DNA of 64,000 nucleotides from Antedon mediterranea. Its lineage: Eukaryota > Echinodermata > Crinoidea > Comatulida > Antedonidae. How positions within the stretch are numbered: the stretch's first letter is position 1; the number at the start of each line of letters is the position of its first letter. The position numbers and the translations under genes were made by a program. Shown here piece by piece: positions 36,601 through 47,893 of the stretch. Below the pieces are notes generated by a model that was not told where the DNA came from, did no database searches, and saw only the letters and a program-made list of their open reading frames with translations. Location of the stretch: the NCBI RefSeq assembly GCF_964355755.1, contig NC_092671.1:563001-627000 (forward strand), read 5' to 3'.

Positions 36601-37931
36601 CGTATGAATGTGAGACACTGAGTTGCACTTACTTAAATTTACATTAAATGATTACTGTATTATAAATGAAGAAATAAAAGATATTCAAATTAAAATCTAT
36701 AGTATCGCCGACGTATATACGTAAATTATATATAAATCATACTGTCAACTGTCATCTTTACCTCGCCATGGACAACGATCGTACATGTTTTGTCCATGAG
36801 TTGACACACTAACAAGTGCGTGTTTTTTAAAAGGGGGAAACCCCGTCAGCAAAATAACGTATTGTGTTAGAGGAAACAGCTGCACGATCATAGAAGGCGC
36901 ATCTCCGATATGGCTTATGTGGGGGTTATTTCAGTTACTCGCCTTTTAACCATCCGCATATAATGATCATTTTACTAACAACTATTTTAAACCTCAGAAA
37001 TAAAAATATACACGTGATTTGCCTCAACAATAATCATTATACACTTAATATTATCCTACATAACGGATAGAAATAAAAATAAGGTGATCGAATAGTATGT
37101 TGTTAACGACATGGATATGATATAATCTGCCACAGTATGCATAGGTATAAAAATGGATACGCTGACTTTACGGGCTATATTGTAAAAATAATTGTTTTTA
37201 AATAAATTGTTCTCTTTTACGTATTTGTTTGCATAATAAAAGACACGGCAGACGTATATTCTCTATATAATATATTAATTGCAGTACATATAAATAGAGG
37301 TAAATTATTATATGCCTAATATAACATTATGCCTAATATAATATTTAAACGTGTTTAGAAATGGCCATTTTGAACAGACACAGTCCTTCTCCGAGACCTG
37401 TGAAATACAAAAAAAAATAATTAATTTAATGATTGATAATAAATATTTATTAACCAAGTAAAAAATATCCCCATAAATAATCTAGTTCCTAAAAAATAGC
37501 AATTAAATCTATATAAACGAAAAATGTTTATCCCGCTCTAGCATGCATCCCGCTCGATCCATACAAAATAGCGCGACCGATTTCAAACGCGACCGATTTC
37601 ATCAAAAGTATAGCTCTAGCGGCGCGCCATACAAAATACTGGAAGTTGATTTTATCGCGACCGATTTCAAACGCGACCGATTTCAGACGCGACCGATTTC
37701 ATCGTAAACCACCAGCAGTACCTAACCTGCACTTAGGTGGCTCGCCCAGCCCTGTTCACTAAGACTGGTGGTGGAGCAGCTCAGTGCACCCGTAATCACT
37801 ATCGGGGCTAAATAGGCTAGTTATAGTAGTAAATATGCAATTCATGTTACGTATGTAAACTCACCAAGCTGATAGGAAGACAAGAGTGCAACTGTTGCTG
37901 GTAAAACAAACGGTAAAACATGTTCTTCCAT
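33673..37931 (-). CDS. MGST2-like: MAPEG enzyme, microsomal glutathione S-transferase 2-like
   Basis: Integral membrane enzyme of the MAPEG family, expected in the endoplasmic reticulum as a trimer that conjugates glutathione to lipophilic substrates or leukotriene precursors. Exons in minus order are 37931-37865, 35568-35469, 34653-34583, 34278-34197 and 33820-33673. The phases close exactly, giving 155 residues. Family signatures are VGKARAKFKVKPP after helix 1, FIRAFRAHQNSLEFAPIF (glutathione-binding loop and helix 2), LVYIYGRHLYFEGY (helix 3) and RLPGFRLSTKALKAL before helix 4. The GFRLS match and the length favour MGST2 over MGST3 or FLAP. The exon 2 donor is GTACGT after GCACA; using GTAAG three bases later would break the frame. 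Intron 1 contains a foldback element and intron 2 a 33-bp minisatellite. Confidence 0.93.
34862..35264. repeat. 33-bp minisatellite, about 12 copies
   Basis: Near-identical units begin CCACAAACCTTGAATCATAC and continue with CAATCAGACAAAA. One unit near 35166 lacks one base. Because 33 is a multiple of three, several frames stay open by chance on both strands. It lies in intron 2 of the MGST2-like gene. Confidence 0.95.
35916..37710. mobile_element. Foldback DNA transposon, 1.8 kb, with about 490-bp inverted arms
   Basis: The ends read GGTGTCCGATGAAATCGG on the left and CCGATTTCATCGTAAACC on the right. ACCAGCAG flanks both sides (35908-35915 and 37711-37718), fitting an 8-bp target duplication. 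Arms of about 490 bp (35916-36415 and 37215-37710) are inverted copies. Each begins with short tandem copies of GAAATCGGTCGCG, then GCATGCTAGAGCGGGAT-like text and a shared CAGGTCTCGGAGAAGGACTG block. The central 800 bp have no long open frame, so the element is non-autonomous. It lies in intron 1 of the MGST2-like gene. Confidence 0.9.
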
Positions 37932-39592
37932 GATTCACTTTAACTAGACTAGTAGAATGGACTTTGTATGCTAATAGAGGTACGGTACGGTTGCATTTGC
38001 GCATGCGTAGTATATCATGTCGTTGTACTTAATTTTCTGGTTTTTAGTCGCGTGGAATCGACTCTATAGTTCACTATGTCGGTCGGTCGGTCTGTCGGTC
38101 TGTCGGTCTGTCGGTCTGTCTGTCGGTCCGGTATCGCTATGCGTTTTATCGCTTTCTGACCTTATCTTGATATCAGTTTAATCTAGCTAAGTCAATTTTT
38201 CACAGTATATTCCTTATGGCCAGGAATCGATGTGGTTATGTTTTCACGGTGCGCAATAAAAAAATTACGCGGTCTACGCACGATTTAACGAAATCACGTT
38301 TGTAATCATATCTTCACAACCATGAATCACAATTAAATAAAATTTGGTACTCATAAATTACAGGGCATAAATCATCATTATGGCAATACAATTATGTGCG
38401 TAGCGCATGTAACGCATGCGTACGCGCGCCTAAAATTTTCAAAATTTATTTTCGATAAAATAAGAGTACGTTTCAGGCAATTTTAAGCGTTTACAAAATT
38501 GCCATGAGTGCGCAGATTTTGGCGCGCGCACTGCGCGTTAAATGTTATTGCGCACTCTTTTTGCCCGATTTCTGTTTTCTTGACTTACTTTTCAACTCGA
38601 AATTACGTTATACGAGCACGTCAAAAGTGACAGGCTACGCACGTGTAAATTAAAAAAATATAACTGTTTTTAAACATTTCAACATTTTTAAACATGTTCA
38701 GTAATTTCGGTCAGTTGGTAGGTTGGTCGGTCGGTCGGTAAACACTAAGCACGCGACTGCAGCCATCTATATGGCCTTGTTATTGATCATGTCTGAGGTA
38801 GGGGAACTTATTGGCTATAACTTTTTCAAGATTTGTGTAAATTGTGAAACAGATGCAGATTATTATCTTAAAAACAAAAATAGTGAATAATATTGAATAT
38901 TGTTATTCAAATAAACCAGAAATAACTGTTATATTAAATCATTAACAATGCTAAATCAATAACTTGTTTATTGTCGTGTGTAGGCCTATGTATGAAAAAA
39001 ACAACAATATTACTAATTGTAGGCCTGCATGAGAGACTATTAATAGGCTAATGAGAAGAACTCTTTTAAATCTTCAAGGTCTACTGACTATACAGTATTA
39101 TGACTACAAAAATATTATATATATTATATAAAGTTTTTCTATTTATAAACCTATAAATAATACAATTAAATATCGTTATATGAGTACATACAGGAAACAA
39201 TCTGTGAATTTGTAAATTCAGAGTCAAATCTGAGGAAATGTATTCCTCCAATGAATTCAAGTAACAACTTACAATTATTGTAGCTGAAGTGTGTATCAAA
39301 ATAGAATAACGGTATTAAATGTACAAAATGTTCTCCAAACTTTAATAAAATTGTTATAATTAGGGAAAAAATTATCATATTGACGACGTTCTCGTACAAA
39401 ATTATTAATTGCACAATATGTTGAGAACAATTCGAAATAAATATTCATTCTTAATGAAATGGTTTTAATGGAAGAATAACAATATCAAATTGACGGCGTT
39501 CGTACAAAGTAATTACATTTCTCCGAATTTAATAAATGGTTTTACATAAAACAGTTGTCATTTGTATAGATACCTCCATGATATTTGTATTT
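37932..39592. other. Intergenic; repeat element, no gene
   Basis: The first part is the 5' flank of the MGST2-like gene. A GTCGGTCT microsatellite-bearing repeat follows (38046-38758). The rest is AT-rich with no supported exon and should include the 3' UTR of the lectin-knot gene. Confidence 0.55.
38046..38758. mobile_element. Candidate repeat element with GTCGGT arrays near both ends
   Basis: AGTCGCGTGG at the left and CACGCGACT at the right are inverted. A (GTCGGTCT)n array lies at 38080-38130 and GGTCGGTCGGTCGG at 38725-38739. The interior is unusually CpG-rich (for example GCGCGCGCACTGCGCG near 38522) against AT-rich flanks. There is no open frame. Class and exact ends are uncertain. 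Confidence 0.45.
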
Positions 39593-42500
39593 TTAAGGCG
39601 GTGGTAAATTATGATTTTCTAAGCCAAGAGGTGAAAGATTAAGTGGAACTAAAGAACAAACACAGCTGCTTGGTATTGCTACCCATTCTACAGATATTAC
39701 TGGCTTTGATGGGTCAGCACATGATTTGATTGTCACTGCTCGTCGCCATGCGTATTTCTGTTGACATTGACCAAATCCAAAGTTGCAGTATTTGAATCTG
39801 AAAATAAATAATTTTAGAATAAACTGATTATTGTTGCGGACAACACTCATTGGCTAAATAACTATGATCTTGATGAACCTATCTTTTTTAAACAACAGCG
39901 CCACCAATAATTGAAACATATGAGAGATATTTGCATGATTGAGAGTGGCAAAAGAGCACATGTTTATGTTTATCCACAAAAGTACGTTAAACTATACATT
40001 TTTTAACCAGGTGTCTAGACAATTATTTTTATTGCAAAAATAAAAACAGCATTGTGCCTTTCTAAAGTTATTATTATTGAAATAAAACTTACATGCATGC
40101 TTTGACTTGGAATGACTGTGCAATTTTCCCCGGTACTTGAAGCACTTGAACCACATCTCCATATTTATTATACGCTTTTGTGACAAGAATCTGGAAAAAG
40201 TGTTCTGGGCATGGCACACCAGGGTTGCGAAATGGCATAACAGGGATTGGTAGGGGCCCAAAACCTGGCATACCAGGTACACCGGGACTTCCATTGGGAC
40301 CTTGATCACCCGGAGGGCAATAATAAAACCCAACAACTTGTCCTCCATTATCTGTTGCTGGATTGAACGGAGTTGGTTCTTCTTCGGTTGCTGTAAGTAT
40401 ATTTAAACAATTAATATATAGCATTCTTTGTAATCCACCGTGTTGATGTAAGTATATTTAAACAATTAATATATAGCATTCTTTGTAATCCACCGTGTTG
40501 CTGTAAGTACATTTAAACAATTAATATATAGCATTCTTTGTAATCCACCGTGTTGATGTAAGTATATTCAAACAATTAATATATAGCATTCTTTGTAATC
40601 CACCGTGTTGATGTAAGTATATTTAAACAATTAATATATAGCATTCTTTGTAATCCACCGTGTTGATGTAAGTACATTTAAACAATTAATATATAGCATT
40701 CTTTGTAATCCACCGTGTTGATGTAAGTACATTTAAACAATTAATATATAGCATTCTTTGTAATCCACCGTGTTGATGTAAGTATATTTAAACAATTAAT
40801 ATATAGCATTCTTTGTAATCCACCGTGTTGATGTAAGTATATTTAAACAATTAATATATAGCATTCTTTGTAATCCACCGTGTTGATGTAAGTAGAAACT
40901 TCTTTTTTTAAAAAAACTTGATTTTTAAAGTATGAAGTTATCGTTTTCTAGTTATAACATAACAATCATTTAAACTTACGGGTTTTCTGACAAATGTACC
41001 CTAATTTTCGATTGCAGTTATAATCATCCCATTTATAATCATCAACGGATCGCAATCGAACGCAATTCTGATTTGTTCCTCCATTTCGGCCACCTTGTGC
41101 AAAATCATAAAAGGTTGGTTGCTCTCCAGTTACCCATTCGAAGTTGCGCTCGCGGCGTCTATCTGATAGCCCGATCCAAAGATCTCCCGCGTATAGGTCT
41201 CTGGCTCTCTGCTGGACGAAACTTCCGATATCTGGATCTGTCAAGACTACGAGGTTGCCATTGTCGTTTTCACAAGACCTTTGAGCTTCTTGGAATGTCA
41301 AAGCTGGACTCAAAGCGAAGCAATAGCACTTTCCACCATGTGATTCAAATGGTGGTCTACATTCTGAGTAAAATAATTAGTATCATAAAATAATAATTGC
41401 TTTTGAACTATGTAGTGTGCGAGAAACACCACTAAATATTCTCTGATCAGCTTGACTAAACTTTGTTTACAACTTACTTCCATCAAATTCTTGAGTGACG
41501 GATGACCCACCAGGCCCACCTACACCACCAGGTCCACCAGCACCGCCTTGTCCTCCCGCAGGAATGTCTAACCTCTCACCAACATACGTATTTCTGAATC
41601 CACCATGGAAAGCAAACGGTCTATATGTAAAGAAATATTGCTGCAATTATGTCTATAATATAATATTTTAAAAGTTTCTAATATAAATGTAGGTACAGGA
41701 GGTTTCGGTGTACTAAGCATTAGCATTAGAAATTATACATCTATTTATTTAGTTTATTCGTTTCTCCTCATTTTGTGAGACTTATCTCATTGCTCGTTTC
41801 CATGACGTAATCTCCATCTTGTGGTCTCTTGTTTGTTTGTTGATTTCTAATATCATTTTCCTGGTTATAATCTAATTGTTAAATCTCCTTAGTTAAAGTG
41901 AAAACATTTCCCACCCACATATGGATGAAATGGATGAAACATGCAAATTAATATACTTACGTCACCGGTTCTGGGCTTGCGTATGGCTCGTCATTGTTCA
42001 ATATACACTCGTAATCTTCTTTTATCTTTCTCAGGACATTATCTCCAAGTTTACTGAAAAGAATGAATGTAGATAACTATATAAATTTCGGTTGACATTA
42101 GTGTAACCTGAAGTTTCTCAAACCTGCTTAATGCAATATTGTTCAAGATGAATAAACTTACGCTATACATGACGACAAATCTTCAACTGCTCCCCAACAC
42201 GATACCACCAATAAACACGTGAAAATGGTTATTGCATTTACTCTCTGTGGAATGTTCAATTTACAATTAAAGGTAATAACATGAAAATGTTTTTGATTAA
42301 AGTTATCAGTAATTGTCAACTTTATACAACAACAAACTTTAAGTAAATATCTTACTTAAGAATAATTTAAGAAATATTTCTGATTCAAATATAATGTAAG
42401 CCAACATAAGCCAATTAATATTCATTTCATTTAATTTCATTATTTATTTGGTCTATTTAAGTATATGCAAAACAAAAAAAACTGAAATTGGGGAGACCAG

Positions 42501-44138
42501 GGTCAACCTAAGTGAACTTAATCACTGTAGCTGAGCCGGTGACGTAAAGCGGACGCATTGCAGATGGAATATTTTGATTCAGCAATTATTATATGTAGCT
42601 ATGTAGCGTTTGGAAGATGTATCATAATAATATTATTATGTAAGGAATGTTTATATGACAGATATTTATCATTCATAATAGAAATGGCATTATTCTATAT
42701 AAATTATGTTTCATTGTAACCACACGGCACGCCTAATAAAAGTTATAAGAGGTTTGAAGTAGACAACAGTACAATTACTCGCTAGCGTGTGCGTACATTG
42801 TTCAACAACACTTGTCTACCTCTAGTGTTTACAGATTCGTGCAGAGATCTCATTGCCCTTGTTTCACTAATAATGTATTCGGATTTTAAGTTAATTCTTC
42901 CATAAGTTAAACGATTATAGAAACCACATGACATGATAGAACATTATTTGTGTTTGTGTTTACATGGGCGTTTAACACAATGATTAATGAAAGCAAAGTA
43001 TTTCCGTTGAATATTCATTAATTCATTTGTTTTTAATAATTATTTTAGGTTAATACTCTAACTTTGCTGTATGTTCATTCATTCAATAGCATGTAGGCCA
43101 TTGGTGCAATAGCATGTAGGCCATTGGTCCAATAGCATGTAGGCCACTGTTCCAATAGCATGTAGGCCACTGGTCCAATAGCATGTAGGCCATTGGTGCA
43201 ATAGCATGTAGGCCATTGGTCCAATAGCATGTAGGCCACTGGTCCAATAGCATGTAGGCCACTGGTCCAATAGCATGTAGGCCGCTGGTGCAATAGCATG
43301 TAGGCCACTGGTGCAATAGCATGTAGGCCACTGGTCCAATAGCATGTAGGCCACTGGTCCAATAGCATGTAGGCCACTGGTCCAATAGCATGTAGGCCGC
43401 TGGTCCAAGTACAATAATATACATATATTTAAATTGGAGTAGTAGTAACAGCAAATATGCGAATATTAGTTTAATTTCTCGTTCAAAAACAAAATAGGGG
43501 TAGTATAAAGTAATTTATCAGCTAATTATGTCATTTTCCTAAATAAAAATTGTACAAATGTTACCAAAAAAGGTATCGCTAAACATGTGATAAACATTGG
43601 CATGTTCTCAACAACAAAAATAAATCAAGTAAGTCCAAGGAAGTTAGGTTTGAAACAAACTAACCATCGGCGTGGTATTTATGCAAGATTCTATACTAAA
43701 GTAAACTGTAAACTATTAAAAACTTAAGTATTTTATTAAGCTTCAACTGTCTATAAAAAATAAAAGATCTATATTTTAGAGATTCTCTAAAAGCAAAATA
43801 ACACACGGTAATATAAAAGCTAAAACGTTACGCCTGTTATTTTTATTATCTTTTATTGACAACTGGGAATAACAGTGTCCAACATGGCATACAAATAGTA
43901 GGCGATACAAGCATGAAAATAGCAATAACAAACTTAAATAATATTTTCACTAACTTTAAGAACTTCAAAAACAAATTTTGACAGTAATAAAGGTTCAATA
44001 GAGAATAAAAACACAAGGCTATGACAATGTGTGTGTGCAGTAAATGGGCATTCACATAATGCGTGAAATTTGCCGCATTTACAAAGAAGTTCATCAACAA
44101 CGATCTAAAAGTAAAATAATTTAAAAAAAACATACCAT
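39593..44138 (-). CDS. Secreted C-type lectin fused to Spaetzle/neurotrophin-like cystine-knot domain
   Basis: Seven coding exons in minus order: 44138-44136 (only the ATG), 42244-42162, 42053-41961, 41620-41478, 41363-40980, 40390-40093 and 39797-39593. They give 402 residues with all phases closing. Order: signal peptide (MRVNAITIFTCLLVVSCWGA); an N-terminal module (KIKEDYECILNNDEPY) also present in the neighbour gene; a Gly-rich linker (about residues 80-100); a C-type lectin domain (about 109-235: LWIGLSDRRRERNFEWVTG, NCVRL, KWDDYNC, LGYICQK); a short collagen-like Gly-Pro part; a C-terminal cysteine-rich domain. That domain has Q-S-F-x-V-x-A-C-x4-C-x6-C-x-Q-K-Y and ends W-V-A-I-P-S-S-C-V-C, like Spaetzle. 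The lectin lacks a clear EPN or QPD sugar motif. Knot assignment is inferred from spacing; lectin is firm. The upstream sister gene is at 47894-50527. Confidence 0.87.
40391..40890. repeat. 55-bp tandem array copying a 3' splice site, about 9 units
   Basis: Units of 55 bp recur from the exon 6 acceptor of the lectin-knot gene into intron 5. In gene sense each unit ends TTTAAATATACTTACA, the same text that precedes the real CAG/CAACC acceptor. Most copies read ACATC there and lack the AG. The copy near 40501 keeps ACAGCAAC and could act as a cryptic acceptor, but it leads to a stop within about 30 bases. Confidence 0.92.
43083..43410. repeat. 23-bp minisatellite, about 14 copies
   Basis: Units read CAATAGCATGTAGGCCA, then YTGGTS; variable sites are C/T, G/C and an occasional G. 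It lies in intron 1 of the lectin-knot gene. The long open frames on the minus strand in all three phases are a by-product of the repeat, not genes. Confidence 0.95.
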
Positions 44139-47100
44139 GTCTTTTTTTGGTTCACAAAATCTAAGTTGAAATTGTTCGTTTTCAAGTCAATCAATTGATG
44201 GTGCGGCGGCCTACTGCACTAGAACATGTATCTGCAACAAGTTGACAAAGCATAGTAAGTACCGCCTTAATCTGACGGTTAGCATACGGTGTTGGGAGTT
44301 AAGTACCGAATGAATTCATCCAATCTATATCCCTCAAAGACTGTTCGATATACACTCAAGTGTTTGATGACCTGTTTCACTGTAACTTATCCATCTGGGA
44401 GAAGTTCATGGTAAATCTCATTATTAGTAAATTAATTAAAACTACTGGGCGTGATTTAAAAAATAGTTGAGTAGATGTTTGATATTTTCGTTCGCCTACG
44501 TACTGTATATTGTGGCAGTGTGTTATTTTCGTTCACATACGTACTGTATATTGTGAAAATTTCTTCTGAATTCAAAAATAAATGTAGTGATTTACTTGAT
44601 ACAATAAAAGTATTGCTAGAGTTTCTTACGCATACAAAAGTATTGCGAGAGTTTCTTGCGCATACAAAAGTATTGCGAGAGTTTCTTGCGCATACAAAAG
44701 TATTGCGAGAGTTTCTTGCGCATACAAAAGTATTGCAAGAGTTTCTTGCTCATACAAAAGTATTGCGAGAGTTTCTTGCTCATACAAAAGTATTGCGAGA
44801 GTTTCTTGCGCATACAAAAGTATTGCGAGAGTTTCTTGCGCATACAAAAGTATTGCGAGAGTTTCTTGCTCATACAAAAGTATTGCGAGAGTTTCTTGCG
44901 CATACAAAAGTATTGCGAGAGTTTCTTGCTCATACAAAAGTATTGCAAGAGTTTCTTGCTCATACAAAAGTATTGCGAGAGTTTCTTGCGCATACAAAAG
45001 TATTGCGAGAGTTTCTTGCTCATACAAAAGTATTGCGAGAGTTTCTTGCTCATACAAAAGTATTGCGAGAGTTTCTTGCTCATACAAAAGTATTGCGAGA
45101 GTTTCTTGCTCATACAAAAGTATTGCAAGAGTTTCTTGCGCATACAAAAGTATTGCGAGAGTTTCTTGCGCATACAAAAGTATTGCGAGAGTTTCTTGCG
45201 CATACAAAAGTATTGCGAGAGTTTCTTGCTCATACAAAAGTATTGCGAGAGTTTCTTGCGCATACAAAAGTATTGCGAGAGTTTCTTGCGCATACAAAAG
45301 TATTGCGAGAGTTTCTTGCTCATACAAAAGTATTGCGAGAGTTTCTTGCTCATACAAAAGTATTGCGAAAGTTTCTTGCGCATACAAAAGTATTGCAAGA
45401 GTTTCTTGCTCATACAAAAGTATTGCGAGAGTTTCTTGCTCATACAAAAGTATTGCGAGAGTTTCTTGCTCATACAAAAGTATTGCGAGAGTTTCTTGCT
45501 CATACAAAAGTATTGCGAGAGTTTCTTGCGCATACAAAAGTATTGCGAGAGTTTCTTGCGCATACAAAAGTATTGCGAGAGTTTCTTGCTCATACAAAAG
45601 TATTGCAAGAGTTTCTTGCGCATACAAAAGTATTGCGAGAGTTTCTTGCTCATACAAAAGTATTGCAAGAGTTTCTTGCGCATACAAAAGTATTGCGAGA
45701 GTTTCTTGCTCATACAAAAGTATTGCAAGAGTTTCTTGCGCATACAAAAGTATTGCGAGAGTTTCTTGCTCATACAAAAGTATTGCGAGAGTTTCTTGCG
45801 CATACAAAAGTATTGCGAGAGTTTCTTGCTCATACAAAAGTATTGCAAGAGTTTCTTGCTCATACAAAAGTATTGCGAGAGTTTCTTGCGCATACAAAAG
45901 TATTGCGAGAGTTTCTTGCTCATACAAAAGTATTGCGAAAGTTTCTTGCTCATACAAAAGTATTGCGAGAGTTTCTTGCGCATACAAAAGTATTGCGAGA
46001 GTTTCTTGCGCATACAAAAGTATTGCGAGAGTTTCTTGCTCATACAAAAGTATTGCGAGAGTTTCTTGCGCATACAAAAGTATTGCGAGAGTTTCTTGCG
46101 CATATAAAAGTATTTTGAGAGTTTCTTGCATATACAAAAGTATTGCGAGAGTTTCTTGCTCATACAAAAGTATTGCGAAAGTTTCTTCTGGAGAAAGAAT
46201 ACGTAAATTATTATTCGATTCTCCTTCTTCTGTTAACATATATTTTTGTTCCAATTTTATATTGTTGAATTTGAATTTCTTACAAGTTCTCACAACTGTG
46301 ACTGACAACATATTACACTGAGAACATATGCTATTCCAAGGGTTTAGCAACCATATATATTTTTTGAGTGACGTTACTATATTTAATTTGGTCAAGAGTA
46401 CTTCATCGAAGTTGGCTAATGAAGGTCAAAAGTGTATTTTATTATTTTCATTATTTATATACTTATTTCTTCATGGTCAACCAGTCAATGATTTGTTTAG
46501 AATCCTTTTCTAAATAACAGTATTGTACTATGCTATGGTTACACAGAGAAATGTGTCCAGAAGAATGTCCAGAAACAATAGCTTAAGAGAAGAAGAAATG
46601 GTGAAAAATGCTTTAGGAGAGTTTAAAATTCTGTAATATATATGATTTTTGATTAAAACTGATTAATATCATCTTCAAAATTACAATTCATTTCTTTTTG
46701 TATAATTAATAAAATACTCATAAAGCCATGATATGGTGTTAACACTAAAACAATGATAGGGTTACTGCTAATAATATAGGAAGCTTTCAATTTTGCCGAA
46801 TCTTAAGTGAATATCACCTTGTATAATATTAGGTTCTGTTGTACAAAAATAGAACGCTCTCAATGATAAGCAGGAAGAAAACATTAATAATAAACACAAA
46901 TCTGATAAATACTGTATTGTGTTTTTATTTCTATTGTGTATAAAGTGCGGCAACCATATTAAGCATGTTTTACAGAAACATGACAAGCACAAAATTAAAT
47001 AACAAACGTGCAAAGAGGATTGATCTTGTGAAATGGAAAGTTCCGTACAATTTAATTGATTGGATTTTAGTATAAACAAGATTAGATTGAGTCTTGAAGG

Positions 47101-47893
47101 AAAATTACTTTTTCCATTCACTTCTTAAGATATGGAAAGTTAATCAAGAAAGTACAATTAGGGTTTACCGGTTCTTTTACTCACTGGTGGTAAGTTTATA
47201 AGCAAGGATGTACTTAAATTTGGTACGAACTAGTTAAGTACTGACTTCTGACTTAACAAACAGCTTTGGAATATTATTATTCTTAGAAGAATACAATATG
47301 TAATTATTTTTATGGTTTTTTAACATACCACTTATGACTACCTTTGTACTAAGTTCGTTTGTTTCTTTACGAAGAGTCATTTTCTAAGTACCCTAAACCA
47401 GCTTACTTAAACACACAAGATATGTTAGTAGCTATCGACTCTGATTGTGTTTTGTTGATTAGATTATGCTATTTAGGTCGAGTACTCCTAAAGGAATTTG
47501 TTAATTTTAATTGTTACCACGCAAACCACATGACTTGATGAATGCTTAATGAGATAATAAAAGTTAGTAGATATTAGTTAATGATATAAAATAATTTGCT
47601 TAATCTTACCACATTCTTTACCAAAGACTGCAGTATGGTCAGAGTATTTACGTTAAAGATAAATTATAATGTTACATTTTGGTTAAAACAATTCCCCTCG
47701 TTTTAATAACTTTAATGAAAAGATATATAGGACTTATATATATATTAGCAATGAAATCACATTTGTATGCTTATTCATCTTACTGTTATTAAGTTTGTTA
47801 TATTATTTATGTATGTGAAACAATTAAATAAATGAATGAAAGAATTTTCAACGAAATGCTTTTTAAAAGTCCAATATACTATATATTACTTAA
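44139..47893. other. Spacer between the tandem knot genes
   Basis: Contains the 5' flank of the lectin-knot gene, a 1.6-kb 30-bp minisatellite, and the 3' flank of the upstream gene. From 46190 to 47893 I see AT-rich DNA with no supported exon or recognisable repeat. Confidence 0.55.
44611..46188. repeat. 30-bp minisatellite, about 52 copies
   Basis: Units read TATTGCGAGAGTTTCTTGCG, then CATACAAAAG. Two sites vary almost independently: CGAGA or CAAGA, and TTGCG or TTGCT; a rarer variant is CGAAA. Edge units are more diverged. Since 30 is a multiple of three and the unit lacks stops in most frames, 480-590 codon frames are open on both strands. They have no promoter, splice or codon evidence. 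The array starts about 470 bases upstream of the ATG of the lectin-knot gene. Confidence 0.97.

Noticed and set aside
43075-43454. Three overlapping minus-strand frames of 100-123 codons
   Set aside because: By-product of the stop-free 23-bp minisatellite; no exon evidence.
43846-44133. 95-codon hydrophobic minus-strand frame
   Set aside because: It lies in intron 1 of the lectin-knot gene, just after the ATG-only exon. Its AT-rich Phe/Leu composition is typical of chance frames.
44475-46395. Open frames of 480-590 codons on both strands across the 30-bp array
   Set aside because: The repeat length is a multiple of three and the unit lacks stops in most frames, so all are open together. There is no start context, splice signal or domain.
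46768-47121. 117-codon minus-strand frame in the spacer between knot genes
   Set aside because: No motif, no splice context, and composition like AT-rich background.
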